Source: Ptiloglossa arizonensis (lineage: Eukaryota; Arthropoda; Insecta; Hymenoptera; Colletidae). Taken from it: a stretch of DNA of 64,000 nt. Below are positions 27,014 to 41,206 of this stretch, one piece after another (the stretch's first letter is position 1; the number at the start of each line of letters is the position of its first letter). The notes beneath the pieces were generated by a model. That model saw only the letters and a list, made by a program, of their open reading frames with translations. It had not been told where the DNA came from and searched no databases. Where the stretch lies: contig NC_135055.1 in NCBI RefSeq assembly GCF_051014685.1, positions 15,364,001 to 15,428,000 of the forward strand, written 5' to 3'. The translations under genes and the position numbers were made by a program.

Positions 27014-28418
27014 CTAATTGTCTTGCTTGTTTAATTCTTCTATCATGTCTACTTTTTTAGGTCTTATAACATTGGGAATTCTAAAATAATCCAGAATATT
27101 TGCTGAAAAGAAAGTAATTAATAAATTATATTTACAATGACCATTCTCTTGACTTCTTTCTATGTCCAAATAGAAATAATAATATACAGTATCTTTTTAT
27201 TAATAGTTAATAACAAAGCAGCATTTTTAATTTAAGAAATGTTTCTTTTAATAACATTGTTATACTGTTACACTACATACACTTACCTGTTAATTGTTTA
27301 TCTAGCTTATACTCAAGAGCTATTTTTTCTACAGTATATTCAGCAGGATTTTTATTGTGCTTTACGATAAAAGCCAAGGCCTGCCTTAGGGAACATTTAC
27401 CCTCAGGAATTTCTTGCACCTCGTAGAATCCAAACTCAAACACAGGGGTTCGAGTTCTGTCTAATGGTAAAGGCTTAGGTGGAACTGTATCCTTTGGTTT
27501 AGTCTGATGATATATGGAAGATTATTTTTTTCAATTTCACTTTCATTTGTTACAAATAAACACATTTCACACATAAACATTATTACTGTCAAGTTACTCA
27601 GTAATATAAATCAAGAATTTTTAAAAGTGATGTTTAAAGAAAATGTACCTTTGGATCAGTAGATATTACATAAATATCTTTTAAACGATCATCTAGTTCT
27701 GCATTTTTCTTGTAATGTTTTTCCATAAAATCAGGATGTACTAAAATAGAAATATATCATAAAAATATTAAAAACTTAATATTATTATTATATGACATAT
27801 AACACAATATGTACAACTTGCATTTGTAAATGTTCTTGACCAAAGAAAAAGGTAATTTTATTTAAAAATCAATATAACTGTATAGTTAATAGAATCAGTA
27901 TATTGAACAAAGTAATTATTATTGATTTACACAAATTAAGAAAGAAAAGGTAATCTTATTCAAGTTTTTTTTATTAACCTTCTTAAAATTGTTTCAACAG
28001 TTTCCTTTGTTTATTTAACTCCATCAACTTATACACGCCCCTCTTCATGCCTTATAATTAAGTGATGTAAATTATTACAACTGTATTATATATTTCTATT
28101 GTCAGTTGTAAATTCCTTATCATTCAGCATTGCATTTTATTTTTACAAAAATTTTGAACTGCTTCATTGATTAATTTAATATATCTGATGTTCCAACATA
28201 AATTACAATGTCCTCATTTTGATTTGCCTCAAGAAGTACAAAAGGATTTATTAGTTAATTGGAAATAACTTACACTTATTTACAAGTTCTTTTTGCTTAG
28301 CTGTTGAGGGATATTGAGGTGCAGGAACTGGTTTCTCTTTTGTAATAACTTTATGCGCACGATTCTCGATATTAAATGTGCGAATTGGTTTCGTAATAAT
28401 AGAATATACTTTTCCCAT
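27014..28418 (-). CDS. NDUFAF4: NADH dehydrogenase 1 alpha subcomplex assembly factor 4
   Basis: A mitochondrial assembly factor for respiratory complex I, acting at the inner membrane/matrix side. Exons: 28418-28274, 27740-27649, 27503-27287, 27102-27014. They join in frame to 180 residues; human NDUFAF4 has 175. The diagnostic N-terminus is present (MGKVYSIITKPIRTFNIENR), where Gly2 with the following residues matches the family's N-myristoylation-type start. The central IYVISTDPK motif corresponds to VYVDSKDP in vertebrates. The C-terminal half has the family pattern of a hydrophobic FGFYEV stretch followed by a helical tail. It is convergent with the aminopeptidase and divergent from Rad21. 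Identification is from remembered family sequences and is strong. Confidence 0.9.
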
Positions 28419-30208
28419 TTTCTTAAGTTTCTAAAATAAAAAAGAACATTACATTTATAACAATCATAACCTAAATTAGACTTTATTTTTCATTTCCCAA
28501 AGAAAAAATGGTAGATATAATTTAGATCTTATAAAAATAATTTATGATTTAACATATATATTTAAATGAACTATAAAAGTAAGTGAATTATTACATTTTC
28601 ATATACAAGATTAGGTTAATTTCATCCCATTACCGGTCATACACAAGTATTAGTTTAATTTCGTACCAACACCGGGTTTTATACTCTTTATTTCCGTACA
28701 GTGATACCAATCTATTTCGTCAAAAATACAAATCTCAAATACCGCCAAAGATTTCATTACAAAAATTAGTAATGATGAACAATAAAGGATTAAATACTGT
28801 TTACAATTATAATTAATTAAGTATAAACGATATATTTATTATTTAGTCTAACATTACATAGAATTATTATATAGTATATCCAATATAAATAATGAACATC
28901 TAATAAATAATGTGTATTTTGACAATGCGAAATAACACAAATTAATATTTATGCATTTTTTAGTATTTTCGTTCCTTTTGAAAATGTCAATTTTTTGAAT
29001 ATTTTTTCGAAGACCCGTAACTGGACATATCATCATAATGAATGTACCAATAAAAATTTGTCCACGTAACAATTTGTTTATTTACATTCACTCTATTTAA
29101 AACGAAAGTAGTTCTATATTATTAAAATAAAAATTATCTGCAACGAATAAAATGAAATTTGTATCTTTCAAATATTGTTCAATAAAATATAAAACTATTT
29201 TCTCAAGAAAACAAAGTTTATGAAATTATTATACATAACTAAAAATAAAAATATTCCTAGAAAAATATATAAAAATCTGAACGACATTGGTAGAATTTAT
29301 AATATAGTTTAGAGACTAGAAATTATGTTTTGGACATATTAAATAAGTTATCTATCAATTCTAACTTTTACAAAGAATTTAATGATTGCAAATTAAAGAA
29401 CTTGCGAGAAGTGTTTACTGTTGTAGCCCTCTAGCGACAAATTTAAGATACAATTTTGCAATACATGTTCTATGCATGAAATCGTTATTATTAATGCAAT
29501 GTTTATTAACTCCCTTATTTTGAATTACTTATTATTCAATATTAGTCTACTTTTACATTAACAATATTCTATACACAGGCAATTGAATACTCATCAAATT
29601 TAAAAGACTTCATTTTGTAGATTTACGAATACAGCTGCCCACCATCGATGGAGGGAGTTTCAGAACGTTCGGGGAAACTATTGCAGATGGTTCCGAAGAG
29701 GCGGTGAAAAGAAACGTACGTGTTAACAATTCGATAATATTACAGTTAAATGTAATTATTTACATAAAATATAAGAGTGGTGATTTAGAATTTATCAACG
29801 ACACGCTGTTACAACATCTCTCATGCGGAAATAAATAAAACGTACTACGTGTTCAACAACTTACGCGTAACCGCCAAAATTACAGACAGAAACGCCATCT
29901 TGTGCATAGATGTTGACATTTTACTAAATTGGGGAAGATTGTATGATCGTATTTATTCGAGTCCTACGACTCGATTTGTGTAATTATAAATGTTAAAAAA
30001 TGCTAACTTTATGTATTAATTGACGCGTCAACGGGGTTTTTTATTATAAGGTGATAATCATGTTGCTAACGGGAAATCGCATTAACGAATCATTCTGTTC
30101 ACCCTTATGTTTAGATTTGTGTTTACAAACAGTAGATCGTACGTTATCACGTATTTTACTGATATGACACTGTTTTTTTTTCAGAAGGGCAAGTAACACG
30201 AATTCATA
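28419..30208. promoter_or_regulatory. Divergent NDUFAF4/Rad21 promoter region
   Basis: The region lies between two oppositely oriented start codons. A plausible non-coding first exon of Rad21 ends at 29715 (GAAAC before GTACGT). It would splice to the acceptor TTTTTTTTCAG at 30184, which precedes the Rad21 start by 24 bases. A GCCATCTT run near 29893 resembles a YY1/Pho-type element. The rest is AT-rich. The exact transcription starts cannot be read from sequence. Confidence 0.4.
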
Positions 30209-33200
30209 ATGTTTTACGCACATTTCGTGTTGGCCAAAAAAGGGCCACTAGCCCGTATTTGGTTAGCTGCTCATTGGGACAAAAAGTTGACAAAGGCTCA
30301 CGTATTCGAAACGAACATCGAAAAGTCTGTGGATGGTATATTGCAGCCAAAGGTACATATCGAAATACTTGTAACATTAATATATTTCTTATTCATGCCT
30401 AGAAAGTTATACATTTGCAACATTGTTCTTATGTTAAGTTAGTGTATATGAAATTTTTTCTTAATCAAATTTCAAATGCATGTAGCTTTTTCAAAATTCC
30501 ACATATTTGATTGAAATTCTTTGCAAATGATCTATTATTAATAATTTTTCTAATTACCATATGATCTTTTTTGCATATAATTCTCAAACAAGAACTATAT
30601 TTTTTTGGACAAAACAATTGAGCATATATTCTGTTGATTTTTCATTATTCAACCATTTTTTTAATTGTTCAGAATTGTTATATAAAATCCATTATTTATC
30701 AAGAGCATTATTTGTATTAAAAGTGAATTTTACTTTTTACTTCGGTTTAATAATATAATTATCAACATTTTCTTCAACCTTTGTATGTCGCTAAGGTTAT
30801 ATTAACCTTTGCAGAAATGTCAGAATTCAAATGTATCATAAAATGCCTAAAATTTATGTGGGTATCACCAATATTGTTTGGCATATATTATTTTCAACAG
30901 TTTATCCCAAAATTTGTTTATAATTTCCTTTTGTTTTTTTTTCAGTTTTATTTCCAATGATATATCATTAGTTTTAAATTTTAGAAGTCAAAACTTGAAT
31001 GTATATGAACTATAAGAAAGTAACATTTCATATGTATCAATTTAACAGCTTTCAAACTTTTTAAACACCTTTTTCTTACATTCTTGCCGACTATACAAGA
31101 CTTTTACAGTCAAATCTTTTAGAATCGTCTCAAAATATCTATAACATGAGTTAACTATTCCAACTGCTATTTATATTTTTTAACGATTTTATATAACACA
31201 GTTCCTGACTTATATCTAATGTACAAAAAACATTTTTTGTTCAACTGTTCAATTGGTTAAGAAGATTTTAAAAATCATCTACAGAAATGTATCTATAATG
31301 TAAATGTATGAAAGTATGTTCTTAAATATTATGTGCATAGAATATAACATACGAATTAATTGTTACATTGATATAGGTAAAAATGGCTTTAAGAACATCT
31401 GGACACTTGTTACTGGGTGTGGTGCGTATATACTCGCGAAAGGCTAAATATCTCCTAGCTGATTGTAATGAAGCCTTTGTGAAAATAAAAATGGCATTTA
31501 GGCCAGGCATGGTAGATTTACCAGAAGAGCACAGAGAAGCTGCAGTAACAGCTATAACATTACCTGAAGTATTTCATGACTTTGATACCGCAATGCCTGA
31601 ATTAAAGTAAATATATCTGAATTAACTGAATCTAATAATACTAATGCATCATTGTATATACATAAGTAACTCTTACAAGTAGTAATATTCTGTATACATG
31701 TTCTATTTCAGAGATGTTGATATTGAAGCACAATTTAGTTTAAACCAATCTCGAGCAGAAGAAATAACAATGAGAGAAGATTATGGCAGTTTAGCTTTAG
31801 TTACTCATGATCAGGGATTTGGTGACATGAGTTTCGATGCAGAACCACCAGAACTATTAAGACATGCTGGAGCGGTAGAACCATCTTTAGATCAGGTACG
31901 TTTCCTATTTCTAATAAACTAGTTTCAAATGTAAAAAATAAATCCTATATTCATTTTTTAGACTCATATGTTATTTACTGATGGACCAGGAATAGAAGCA
32001 GCTTTGGAACAAAAGGAAAAAGAGCCAGTTCCAGGTCCATCGGTAACAGCGCAAGCTATGGATATAGACATGCCAATTAGGGATGATGGTTTTGGTGGAC
32101 ATCTTGGTCAAGATATCATATGTAACTAACATGAATTTACATATATATGTATATATTAAATCATATACATACGCGCGCGCGCGCATGTGTGTGTGTGCAT
32201 TAATTGAAAATTATGTAAAGTATATTTTATTATATAATTATTCATTATTTTACTTTTTAGCTGGTGGCTTGTTTGAGGGTGGTTTATTTGACGAAGCACC
32301 AATGGGTGAAGTACCTGTACCTGAAGTTAGTGCAGTGACAGAACCACAAGAATCAGGCACAGTTCCTGGAGTTGCACCTTCTGTACATGATGAATCTGAA
32401 GAAGAAATGGGGGATCGCTTTGGAGGACCACCATCTCCTATGGGAGGAATGAGGTAATTAACATCATTGCTATATTTATCATTTTCAAATTAGAAAAAAT
32501 ATCTTATAGTACAGACATTAATAACTACAGTTTTTAAAAATTACTATCTTGTAAATACATTAATTCTGGGTACTTGTGTTTAAAAAATCATAATAATTTT
32601 ATAGGTATACAGAGCAAGCACGTATAAATAAATTGTTTGTTTTCCATGTAGTAGTGACGAATCCAGACCTGCCTCTCCTGCTATAGCTGGTGAAGAAATT
32701 GAAGGAAGAATAAGTGTAGCAAGTCGTCGTTTTACTCCTGCTCCACCAATGATTCCTGAAGAACACCCTATGGAAGCTATTGAAGAAGCACCACCTCTAC
32801 AGGACCAAACTACATTATTACACGACGAAGAAGAGAGTTTTGCTCTTGCGCCAGTTGATACATCTGCTTTAAAAGGTTGACTATTTTATTCAAATTATAA
32901 TGTTCATTGATAGAACAATCATAATAATATTAATAATTAAATTTTAGGATTTACAAAAGCAAAACGTAAACGCAAACTCATTGTTGATGAAGTGAAAAAT
33001 ATTTCTGGAGAAGAAATGAAAGCACAATTATCAGATACTAGTGATATTATAACTACATTGGATTTAGCACCTCCTACAAAAAGGCTGATGCATTGGAAAG
33101 AAACGGGTGGTGTTGAAAAATTGTTTGCTTTGCCAGGAAGGCCAATACCAGCACGTGTATTATTTAAGGTAATTTAAATATTTATTGCATCTATTTTTAC

Positions 33201-34609
33201 ATTTTGTAACATGTATCACTAATTTCAAAGAAATAAGTTAACTTTATAAATTGTCTGATATTTTACATGTTTGAAATAGAACTATCAACGACATTTAACA
33301 AGCAAATCCTATGATCACGAGGACTTCGGGCGTTTAGTAGGTGAAGAAGAAGGTATGCCCTTGGAACAAATGAGAGAAGCTGTAGAACAAGATTCGTATG
33401 AACAAAGTATTCTAAATAAACGTATGGCTCGAAAACGAAAATTACCAATGGAAGAAGAGGTACGTTATATGTTATAATACGTTACTTTTTTTAATTAATT
33501 CGTATTTCAACATACATTAATTATAAGGTATTAGACAATTATTTATGTCTTGCATCCTTATTTTTAGATAAGGCAACCACCTCCAGCGCCAGCACCTCCT
33601 CCAATGGAAATTGTTTCTGAAACTGTAGAAGTTCCAACTATAGTTCCCCAATCAAGCCTTCCTTCTGCAGAATCACCAGTACCTCTTGAGGTATCCTTAC
33701 CAACAGAACCATCGGCGTCTGAAATCAGCGGTATTGTGCCTCCTGTCGAAGAAGTAGAAATGACTCCTACAGTTCCTGAAACGCCTTTAATTTCCCTACA
33801 AATACCTGAAATTCCTCAAACTGAAACCATTGTTACACCGGAGGAACCAGTTGTACCACCTACCCCAGCAGAACCAGAAATCAGTACTGTACCATCTACT
33901 GAATTGCCACAAATGGAAAATATGGGCTATGATCAGGTTAATTATCTATATTTTTTATCTATATTATTCACAACAAGAATAATATTGATTAACCATTATA
34001 CGCGTAATAGGCACAACCACAAGTACCATACTTAGGATACGATGAACATCCTCCACCACCTCATACACCTGCTATATCCGAAAGAGGACCGGCGACACCA
34101 TGGAATCATGAAGATTATGAATTCCCTCCGTCTGTAGGACCTGTATGTATATTATACTACTGTTCGTATATTAAAATGTAATCAACGCAACAACAAAAAG
34201 TATACAAATTCGTGTTTTCTTCGTTACAGCAAGAAGAACAACAAGTAGATGAAACCTATGAGCAATTCGAGGAACGAGTTCTTAACAAAAGAGCAGCGCA
34301 TATGTATCACGTTATTAAGAGCAAATTGGATACCAAAGATAGATTGACATTAGCAGAAATGGCATACAAAAATAATCGCAAACAGGTTTGTATGTCGAAA
34401 TATAATTCGTAGAAAATTGTAGAACGTATGTAAGTAATTATATATCTACAGTTGATAATACTCGTTTTTTCTTTCTTTTTTAGGTTGCGCAAAAATTCTA
34501 TACGTTGTTAGTTCTTAAAAAGTTTCAAGTATTAGAGCTCCATCAAGAACATCCATACCTTGATATTGTAGTTGGCAAAGGACCAAAATTCGAGAATCCT
34601 GCGTTATAA
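30209..34609 (+). CDS. Rad21: Cohesin kleisin subunit Rad21 (Verthandi)
   Basis: The kleisin that closes the SMC1-SMC3 cohesin ring for sister-chromatid cohesion. Exons: 30209-30352, 31377-31606, 31712-31895, 31962-32121, 32261-32453, 32652-32875, 32948-33168, 33280-33459, 33568-33936, 34011-34142, 34230-34385, 34484-34609. Phases all match, giving 772 residues. The N-terminal SMC3-binding domain is clear ([20 protein letters not shown] and [18 protein letters not shown]). The C-terminal winged helix that binds SMC1 is also clear ([20 protein letters not shown]). The segment EEITMRED followed by PPELLRHAG aligns with the vertebrate region holding the first separase site, and ELLR fits the ExxR core. 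The middle is acidic and Pro/Glu-rich. It starts head-to-head with NDUFAF4. Confidence 0.96.
32172..32197. repeat. (CG)n(TG)n tract in Rad21 intron
   Basis: A run of alternating CG followed by TG dinucleotides within the 139-bp intron 32122-32260 of Rad21. Alternating purine-pyrimidine tracts can adopt Z-DNA. Here it is an isolated GC repeat in an otherwise AT-rich intron. Confidence 0.9.
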
Positions 34610-36829
34610 AAGTATTAGACATTTCTTACCTTGCGTTTACTACTAAGAACGATCAAAAAAGAAAGGGAAGAATTGTAGTTATTTTGAACCATACAGAGGA
34701 GCGATTTATCTAAATTCTTTTGATAGATAAATTGTAAAATAATATATGAAACTATTGCCAGAAACTTGGGGTATCTAATAAGATAAAGGATTTTGTAAAT
34801 CATGTTTTTAACACGTGATTCAGGAATGTATACGTTTTGTATAAATCAGGGCAGAATTGTTTTGGACCTTCTGCATTTTTATCGCACTAAAAGATTCAAT
34901 TACATATACAAAAATTTGCTATTGAAAGATGCATAATTTTTTACTTCGGCAAGAAAAAATCGATTGTCTTCATTAAATTTATTATCAATCCTAACAGGGT
35001 TTGTATATAATATTAATATGTAGTAAAAGCATATTTTATATCTTACTATTTACAAATAACTTCTTGAGTACGTACTGCAGGATGGTCCAAAATTACTGGT
35101 AAAATTATAAGATAATTTATAAAATTTAATAAGAAAAACTTCTGTTAAAAATTTCATAAAATGAGATTATGTATAATTGAAGCCCATGTATCTTATTTTC
35201 AAATTTAAGAAAGTTACGTACATAATGTAATAATTTTTTATTAGCATACTTACACATTAATTACTATTGTAAACAATTATTAATGGAAGAATCAAGAGAA
35301 TATTTTATGGATAATACTTTTATGTATTGCAGTCATACTTTAGGAGTATCATTGTGATTAAGTTATTTTTCAGATTTATATAAATGCTATATATATTTTT
35401 GTGTACACTTGACATGACTTATATAATTACTTTTTCATATGAATCACTGAAAATTTATAATCCACAATTTGTACTTACATTGTGAATAACATTCCAAAGA
35501 GGGTTGTTTTGATTTGATAGTTTTGTTTCTACTATTTCTGATACAATTTCTTTGTCATACTTTGAAGGAAGACTAGTAATCGTGTAAAAAGATAACATTG
35601 TTTGACCATACTATTTTCTGAAAGAAAATAGTGTTACGGTTAGTAATTTAATTAGTCCGACCACGAGAAATGTTCAATAATTTATTGTTATATATGTATG
35701 CCTATCCCATGGGATACAGGAATGTTGAATCGTATTTAAAAAAAAAAGTACTATATTTTATCAAATTGACATGTCAGAAATTTCTTAAGAGCAATCATAT
35801 TGCATTGTAAATATACATGCACAGTAAACACATATGCTATCATTACGCACGTATGCCTGCCTAAAGGTATGCCATAAAAAAATCGACTGCTATAACATAT
35901 TTGAAATGATGTAAATAGTCTCATGATTCATTGATCAATACACATCTGTTTATAAAATAAAAAAAGATTTCTGAAATGTTCTTTTTAAAATTCAAACCCT
36001 AAAGTACATATCACATAATACTTAAAAATGTTAATCCATTATTTTCCATTAATAAACTGTTACATACACCATATCAAGATTTATTAAGTTAATTCAAAAA
36101 CTTTTCATAATTACTAATTTTGAATGATTTTTTCTTAATTATTTGCACGATGTGTATGGCATACATGTGTTGAAGGAAATGTTCATGTATTAAATATTTT
36201 TTCTAAGACAGACGTATTATTCATTGCGTTAATACGTGCTTGTATTTTCTAATGTCACGTGTTAGAATTATTTAATTTATGATTAATTTCTACCTATTAA
36301 TATATATTTTCCGTGAATTTAGTTGTACTATAGATATTAAATTAATATCATTCAAGTCTATCACCAAATTAATTTCAAGATTTTAATAAAGTACAGTTTT
36401 CTGAAAGTATTATAATGAGTGTCTAAAAATTGCACTTTGAAAAGTCATGTTTGATATTTTAAACACTAACTTTTTCAGAAAATTTCTTTAACACATATTA
36501 AAGACTAATGTGATCGACCTCAAAATTGTTAATAAATTATTTAAAAAATACATTACATACGCAACCTTATATTGTTTCCGGGAATGTAAAAAACGTGGTT
36601 AAAAATTTTTATATGTAAAAGCTTTATTTCACTTGTTACTAGCAGATTCTTTTTTGAGACGAAGCATATAATGTAATACAAATATAATATACTAACATTA
36701 ATGAGTGAATTACTTAAAGTGAAACATTTCTTTTATCGTTAAATTGTGAAACGTTATTCATTGTTAAGAATAATTTAAACCTTTGCTCCATAACGAAACA
36801 TATGAAAAGATAAACGATTTAAATGCAAT
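34610..36829. other. Shared 3' region of Rad21 and CCT1
   Basis: About 2.2 kb of AT-rich sequence between two convergent genes. It should contain both 3' UTRs. A minus-strand AATAAA at 36623-36628 could serve CCT1. I see no open frame, RNA gene or repeat worth calling. Confidence 0.5.
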
Positions 36830-39800
36830 TTAATCCAATCCTTCCAATTCTCCAGCTTCCATTGCATCACGATACGATTTCTCTTTTGAGCGATCCGGAT
36901 CCAGTTTGATCATATCATCAATTCTAAGAATAGTTATCGCTGCTTCTGTAGCGAATTTTAAAGATTTTATTTTTGAAATAGCTGGTTCTAATACACCAGC
37001 TTTCTTATTATCTTTAATAGTACCCTCGAGTAAATTTAAACCAACCCTATAAAAAGAAATATTGCTATTATATTATTTATAAATACTTGGTTTTTTTGAA
37101 AAATCTATAAAATTGTTTAATAGTTAATACATGTTGCACAACATTACCATTTCAAATCTGCAAGATCTGCTTTTGTTTGACTGGAATTATGATAAGCTCG
37201 TAATTTGGCCACAAGATCAGTAGCATCTTGTGCCGCATTAACTGCTAATGTTTTCGGTATAACTAGTAATGATCTCGCAAATTCAGCAATAGCTAACTGT
37301 TCTCTAGAGCTCTAAAAAATGAGAACGTAAGTATAAATATCATTTAATAATTTATATTAAATTAACTTACAAGAGATGTAGCAAAATTTTCTAAATATAT
37401 TGAAAGTGCTGCCTCAACGCAACCGCCTCCAGCAACGACACTTTTGCTTTCTAAGACTCGCTTAACTGCGCACAATGCATCATGCACGGATCGTTCCATT
37501 TCATCGCAGTAATAGTCGTTTGGTCCGCGTAAAATAAGAGAACTGGCTGTTCTAGCTTTTGGCCTGTTTAAAGTAAAATGAATTGAATTTTAAGTATTTT
37601 TAGATTTCAAATGCTCTACAATATTAATAATATAATCACAACAAACCCCTTAATAAGAATAAGTTCATCATCGCATATAATTTCTTGTACTACTTCAGCA
37701 GCCTCTCCGAGAAAGCTAGAATCAAAACTTTCTTCTCCCTCCATATTAGTCAAAGAAGTAACAAACTGTGCGCCTGTGGCTTTTGCGATTCTCTTTAGAT
37801 CCGCCTTTTTGCACCTACGAACTGCCATTGCTTTGGCTTCTATGAAATACTAAATAAAAGCACATAAAATTACATTTCAATTTCTTTTACTACTAAATGG
37901 AATATTATTTTCATTATTTAAATGTACCTTTAAACAAAGGTCATCAATTCCTCCAGATACAAGAACAACATTAGTGCCTGCTGCAAGAATTTTTTGAATA
38001 CGCTCTTTTGTAATATCTGCTTCACGCTGACGTACTGCTTCAAGTTTTTCTGGGTCTGTTATCAGTACTTCAACACCTAATTTCATTTTTGTTTTCTGTA
38101 AAGAAAAGTCTAGACATGCAATCTTTGCATTTGCAATTCTTTTAGTCATAGCTTGAGAAGCTACAGTACAATTCAGTGCATAACCCTGCACTAATACAGA
38201 TTCTCTAACACTTTTTCCATGAGCTTTTAAAACATTGACTGCTTTCACAGGATATAAAAATCCTCCTTTGCCATCATTGACCTTTATTGCATTAGCAGCA
38301 TCCACAACCATATTTCCAAAAAAATCACTATCACTAATAATATATTAAGAAAATAATAAGAATGTTCAAATTATAATACTTTGGTATTATAGTCATTAAA
38401 CAGAAATAAGGATACGCTCCAATAATTTTACTGGACATAGAAGTTTTTGCCACATTGACTAAACAATCTCGTCCAAGTTCATCAACACTAACTGTTAAGT
38501 GTTCCTGAATATATTTACAGGCTTCTCTAAACAGATACAATAAATAGACATTTAACAAATTACATTATTAATTTCTACTTCAATAGAAAATATGTGGCAG
38601 TAAATAAATTTGAATTTTTTATTGCTTATATTCTTACTTACTTGCAAGCCAGCCTATAACCACTAATTACAGATGTTGGATGAATCTTTTGTTTTACAAG
38701 CTCATCAGCATTTTTTAGTAATTCAGCAGCAATAATTACCTATTTAAATAAGTTTGATTTACTTTCTTTACAGTTAAATAAACAGTGCATAAATGTGACT
38801 ATTGAAATTCATAATAAAAAAAATATAAAATAAAATAAAAGTACATATTTAAATGCAGAATTATATTAATTTATAATAATTTAATATTTTATCATTAACA
38901 AATCACAATATTTTTGCAGACAACAAATTAAAAATCTTTACACTGATGTTCTCACAGGAAACAATTAACTCACTGTGTGTAAAATCAATACATGTATGAA
39001 GGAAAAGTTAAAGTAAAAAGTATAAAAGTTAAAATCTAAGAGTGACTAATCAAGTCATTGCACCATCCTCTTTAATCAAAACCATTTTTATGGTTACTAA
39101 TCTATTCTCAAATTCCTTGCAGTTATTTCTGTTGACAAATTACTTTTTACACATATATGGTACAAAAATATATTATACACAAACTTCTGTATCTACAAAC
39201 TTTTGGACAGACTACTTGCAATGGACAGATACTTACTATATTTACAATATCTTACTATATCTACATTTTGCATGAAACCCAACTAATTGGCAACCAACTC
39301 TGATGGACTGACTGTATAAAATTTTACCAATAATTGATTATTTTAACAAGATAACAAATTTGATATTTAAACCCAAAATATGTAATATATAACACATATA
39401 TAAATATATAATTTCTATTGTCATAATTTGTTTTTTTTTCAATTCACAATATCTCAATGATGAATTCCATACATGTATTAACTTTATTTTCTTATATAGT
39501 TTATACTAGATATTATTAAAGCATTGACTAACATAGTCATATCAATCAATGTTGTTGCTTAACATGTTAGTGATCAGGCAAAATTTCTGCAAAAATTTTA
39601 CCATTTCAAAACTACTGTACAAAACTTGTTAAAGATTATATATTTCAACTTACAACTGACGTAGTACCATCTCCTACTTCTTCATCCTGTAGTTGAGCTA
39701 ATTCAACTAAAACTCTAGCTGCTGGATGTTCAACTTCGAGCAAACGTAAAATAGTCGCTCCATCATTAGTAACAATAACATCCTACATCATTTCAAACAA

Positions 39801-40454
39801 AAAAGTAATATGTTCATTTTAAGTGACATCTAATAAACTACAACTTAAGAATATTTACGTACACCAATGTCATCCACCAACATTTTGTCCAAACCAACAG
39901 GACCCAAAGAACTCTTCACTATATTAGCAATTGCACAAGCAGCCATGACTATTCAAAAAGAAAGTAAAAAAATATATATATATATAAATAATTGTAATAA
40001 TTTGTATGAACATCACAAAATAATATTAAGACTAATGTATCAATGTTCTTTTTAGGAAAAAAGATGTTTAATATTATCTTATTACAATATTATTTATAAT
40101 ATTTTTATTCATAAATAAATATAAATCATAAAAGTATTTGTATTTGCGTGTAAGTTGTAACACCTAGTGTCACATGTATAACATTGCAAGGTGTTTAATA
40201 CGTTATTCTGCTCACTGTAAGTTCAAATTATATAATAAAAATATTATTATATGTTTCAAGATGCAAAAACTACGGCTGCAATTTGATGAAAATTGTCTAG
40301 AAAAATCTTAATTCAAGTACACGTTGTCCCATTGAATTAATGTATACCATAACCAAAATTTTTGGATAAAGTATTATATACCATTTTGTGTTCGTACAGG
40401 AGCTCCAGACTGTCGCACACCTCCAACAGCCAAAGGACTTGCTACCGTTGACAT
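36830..40454 (-). CDS. CCT1: T-complex protein 1 subunit alpha (CCT1)
   Basis: A subunit of the cytosolic TRiC/CCT chaperonin, which folds actin, tubulin and other proteins using ATP. Exons: 40454-40382, 39948-39863, 39782-39654, 38739-38642, 38526-38416, 38333-37928, 37849-37647, 37563-37371, 37311-37148, 37046-36830. They join in frame to 559 residues, the family's usual length. The chaperonin signatures are intact: VGDGTTSVV in the nucleotide-binding site, [13 protein letters not shown], and [10 protein letters not shown]. The N-terminal [14 protein letters not shown] and the stretch [16 protein letters not shown] identify the alpha subunit rather than its paralogues. Introns are short. 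Head-to-head with mRpL27 and tail-to-tail with Rad21. Confidence 0.96.
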
Positions 40455-41206
40455 TGTAACAATTTCTTTCTTTTATATGATATTACAGTTGATATTACAA
40501 GTGAACAACGATCCAAAATTTTCGATTGCCGACAAAAGTATAATCACGAAGATTCTTGCGGTGACTAATAATAATAATAATGACAACGATCAGCGACACC
40601 TATCTTTCTTACTTCCTTTTAAAGACAAGTCTGACATTATTTGCGATTGGTTATTTTAATATGTACTTTTGTTTAATTGGCTCTGAAATCATGGACAAGA
40701 AATATTTTCGTCTTCTAGAAAAATCATTGCCATTACCGGATTTGCAAACAGGCATTATTAACAATAAAAGAATTCATGGTTACACGACATGCAAAAAATG
40801 GGAAATTAAAATATTTGTAACTAAATTATTCAATATATGACATAAAAGAATCATAATCAATAAATAAATTGTTTCTTTTAAAAATTCACTATTTTAGATT
40901 TTAAATTTTGATTTCGAATTGAAAATTTACGAAGGTTGGTAATTCTTCCGAAGTGCCCGTATGCATATGTACGTTAGTATCAACTGAATAGAATAAAAGT
41001 AAATATGCAATGAAAATCGTTATTTATTGTTTATCTTAATTTAGATAAAACTTATATAATTAAGTGTAAATGTTATATAAATATTTTGAAAGAATATCAT
41101 TTTTAATTTTCTTAAATTATAACTCAAATACTTGTGTTATAGGTTATAATGTATCCGATTAAATAAACGGATAATGTCTTATAATTAAAATAATCACATT
41201 TCAGAG
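40455..41206. promoter_or_regulatory. Divergent CCT1/mRpL27 promoter region
   Basis: The 752 bp between the two start codons must hold both promoters. An inverted CCAAT box (ATTGG, 40646-40650) lies about 190 bases upstream of the CCT1 start. The remainder is AT-rich, with no TATA box that stands out. The open frames here (up to 86 codons) are unrecognised and not called. Confidence 0.4.
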
